Source: UMGS1958 sp045542415 | GTDB taxonomy: Bacteria; Bacillota; Clostridia; UBA1381 | Assembly (NCBI GenBank): GCA_045542415.1 | Contig: JAZQKZ010000103.1 | Coordinates: forward strand, 1-5,495 | Direction: 5' to 3' | Length of the DNA: 5,495 nt | Part shown: piece after piece, positions 5,079 to 5,495 of the stretch | Numbering within the stretch: the first letter of the stretch is position 1 | How the letters are laid out: each line of letters begins with the position of its first letter | Notes under the pieces: model-generated | Told to the model about the DNA's origin: nothing | Databases searched by the model: none | Seen by the model: the letters and a program-made list of their open reading frames with translations, nothing else | Position numbers and translations under genes: made by a program

Positions 5079-5086
5079 CAAATATA
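5079..5086 (-). promoter_or_regulatory. -7 box of the hip operon promoter
   Basis: Read on the minus strand this is TATATTTG followed by T, a full match to TAnnTTTG. Transcription would start near 5072, inside O2, leaving a leader of about 70 nt that includes O1. A TTG at 5111-5109 is the nearest -33 candidate, with a spacing of 22 nt, slightly long. Confidence 0.6.
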
Positions 5087-5100
5087 CAAACAAACGAGCA

Positions 5101-5129
5101 AGAAACATCAAGCTTGCTTGAATGTTTTT
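5101..5129. other. hairpin with T-run in the hip upstream region
   Basis: TCAAGC (5108-5113) and GCTTGA (5116-5121) pair around TT. With one bulged A (5122) the stem continues through AAACA/TGTTT, and a run of six T follows (5125-5130). Read on the plus strand it has terminator form, although no plus-strand gene precedes it. It may insulate the operator region or be a protein-binding dyad. Confidence 0.35.
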
Positions 5130-5152
5130 TACAGCGAGTGCAGAAAATATTC

Positions 5153-5164
5153 GAGGTTTACCTC
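5153..5164. repeat. short inverted repeat GAGGT-TT-ACCTC
   Basis: A perfect 5-bp dyad around TT lies between the T-run hairpin and the degenerate third operator. It could be a binding site for another regulator, but a dyad this short can occur by chance. Confidence 0.25.
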
Positions 5165-5184
5165 AAATATATGTATTTAATTAA

Positions 5185-5205
5185 AATTTCAACCCGTCCG
5201 AGGGT
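5185..5205. promoter_or_regulatory. degenerate third operator-like site
   Basis: AATTTCAACCCGT (5185-5197) is an exact 13-bp direct repeat of 5059-5071, the left side of O2. Here it continues as ACCCGTCCGAGGGT instead of ACCCGTACGGGT: the symmetric ACCC/GGGT ends remain but with two extra bases and a changed centre. It may be a decayed copy of the hip operator next to the right repeat, or a weak distal site. Confidence 0.5.
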
Positions 5206-5220
5206 ATTTTTTATCAAAAT

Positions 5221-5295
5221 GTAGGAAACGTGGGTTTCTTTGCCCGCATTGGCGCCCGGCCCGAGGTTACTGTTATTACGCTGAAGAGTAAGTGA
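5221..5295 (+). pseudogene. 3'-end remnant of the metallophosphoesterase gene
   Basis: 24 codons and TGA, read as VGNVGFFARIGARP followed by EVTVITLKSK. Compared with the intact gene there are three conservative changes (I to V, S to N, M to I) and two silent ones, all near the upstream edge. Changes of this kind suggest an allele that evolved as a working gene rather than a copy decaying in place. No start or upstream domain is present. Confidence 0.85.
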
Positions 5296-5302
5296 TTTAT
5301 AT

Positions 5303-5343
5303 AATAGAAAAAGTGTGACTTTAATGGTCACACTTTTTCTATT
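5303..5343. terminator. second copy of the bidirectional terminator
   Basis: The 17-bp stem (5303-5319 with 5327-5343) is identical to the one at 3472-3510. The loop has 7 instead of 5 nt because of the inserted AA, so the only indel between the copies spares the stem. Confidence 0.82.
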
Positions 5344-5402
5344 CGTTTAATACTTTCCTGAATAAGTGATTTATAATCTGATTTTAGTTTATCATTAAGA
5401 AA
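5328..5402 (-). pseudogene. 3'-end remnant of hipT
   Basis: Minus-strand codons for FLNDKLKSDYKSLIQ followed by ESIKRIEKV and TGA, 24 residues matching the end of the intact HipT with one change (R to S). The reading frame cannot be followed as HipT beyond 5403, so the rest of this copy is missing or replaced. Confidence 0.82.
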
Positions 5403-5403
5403 T

Positions 5404-5495
5404 TTTTGTTGTTTCGAGAACCGAGAATTCCAGTATAAGACCTGGTGACAGTTTCAGTTGTATTCAGATACAGGAAGGCAGGGAACTGTATATGG
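5404..5495. other. unassigned end of the window
   Basis: These 92 bases follow the abrupt end of the right repeat. One + frame is open from 5399 to the window edge without an early start codon (its only ATG is at 5492), and one - frame is open from the edge to the repeat. Neither translation is recognised. It may be part of a gene cut by the repeat junction or ordinary intergenic DNA. Confidence 0.4.

Larger units (their letters stand above)
5221..5403. repeat. right copy of the ~180-bp direct repeat flanking the hip cassette
   Basis: This copy repeats 3390-3570 with six substitutions and a 2-base insertion in the terminator loop. It contains orphan 3' ends of both convergent genes and no more of either. 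It begins 16 bp after the degenerate operator and ends where the unassigned last 92 bases begin. Confidence 0.93.

Noticed and set aside
4874..5224. 116-codon reading frame on the plus strand
   Set aside because: It overlaps hipB antisense and then passes through the operators and promoter. Composition is not protein-like and the hip genes explain the region.
5221..5403. right repeat as an insertion-sequence end
   Set aside because: The copies are direct, not inverted, and consist of gene 3' ends and a terminator. No transposase and no short target-site duplication were seen.

Overview
The window looks like chromosomal DNA of a member of the Bacteroidales (Bacteroides/Prevotella type). The protein sequences read as that group, no start codon has a clear Shine-Dalgarno sequence, and two start regions carry the Bacteroidota -7 box TAnnTTTG (2262-2269 on +, 5079-5086 on -). 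There are five complete genes, the 3' end of a sixth, and remnants of two gene ends. No rRNA, tRNA, CRISPR array or transposase gene was seen.

Left part (1-1641), + strand, housekeeping: the last 44 codons of a GTP cyclohydrolase II (ribBA/ribA), two tandem 98-bp palindromic repeats (141-336), a complete class I aspartate/aromatic-type aminotransferase (383-1576) and its strong hairpin terminator (1603-1641). Then comes a gene-poor, AT-rich stretch of about 650 bp (1642-2294). It holds a 110-bp nested palindrome (1707-1816), a tandem pair of DnaA-box-like 11-mers (1837-1858), several small dyads, a doubtful 49-codon reading frame and the promoter of the next gene.

Middle: a membrane-anchored calcineurin-like metallophosphoesterase on + (2295-3464). 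It converges on a three-gene operon on -, and both sides share a 17-bp perfect bidirectional terminator stem (3472-3510) that also encodes the last codons of the operon's final gene.

The operon (5002 down to 3495) is the most interesting part: a 66-residue Xre/HipB-type repressor, a 105-residue protein equal to the N-terminal subdomain of HipA (HipS-like), and a 327-residue HipA-type kinase core (HipT-like). Order and architecture match the tripartite hipBST toxin-antitoxin system, in which the HipA fold is split into kinase toxin and small antitoxin. Upstream of hipB are two palindromes with the same core CCCGTACGGG, 41 bp apart centre to centre. One lies where transcription should start, as expected for autorepression; a third, degenerate site lies further out.

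Right end (5221-5403): a second copy of 3390-3570. It carries the last 24 codons of the phosphoesterase, the shared terminator and the last 24 codons of hipT. The toxin-antitoxin cassette is therefore bracketed by direct repeats of about 180 bp that include a target-gene 3' end. This looks like a recombination scar or a cassette integrated at a gene end, although an assembly artefact at the window end must be excluded. The last 92 bases are unassigned.
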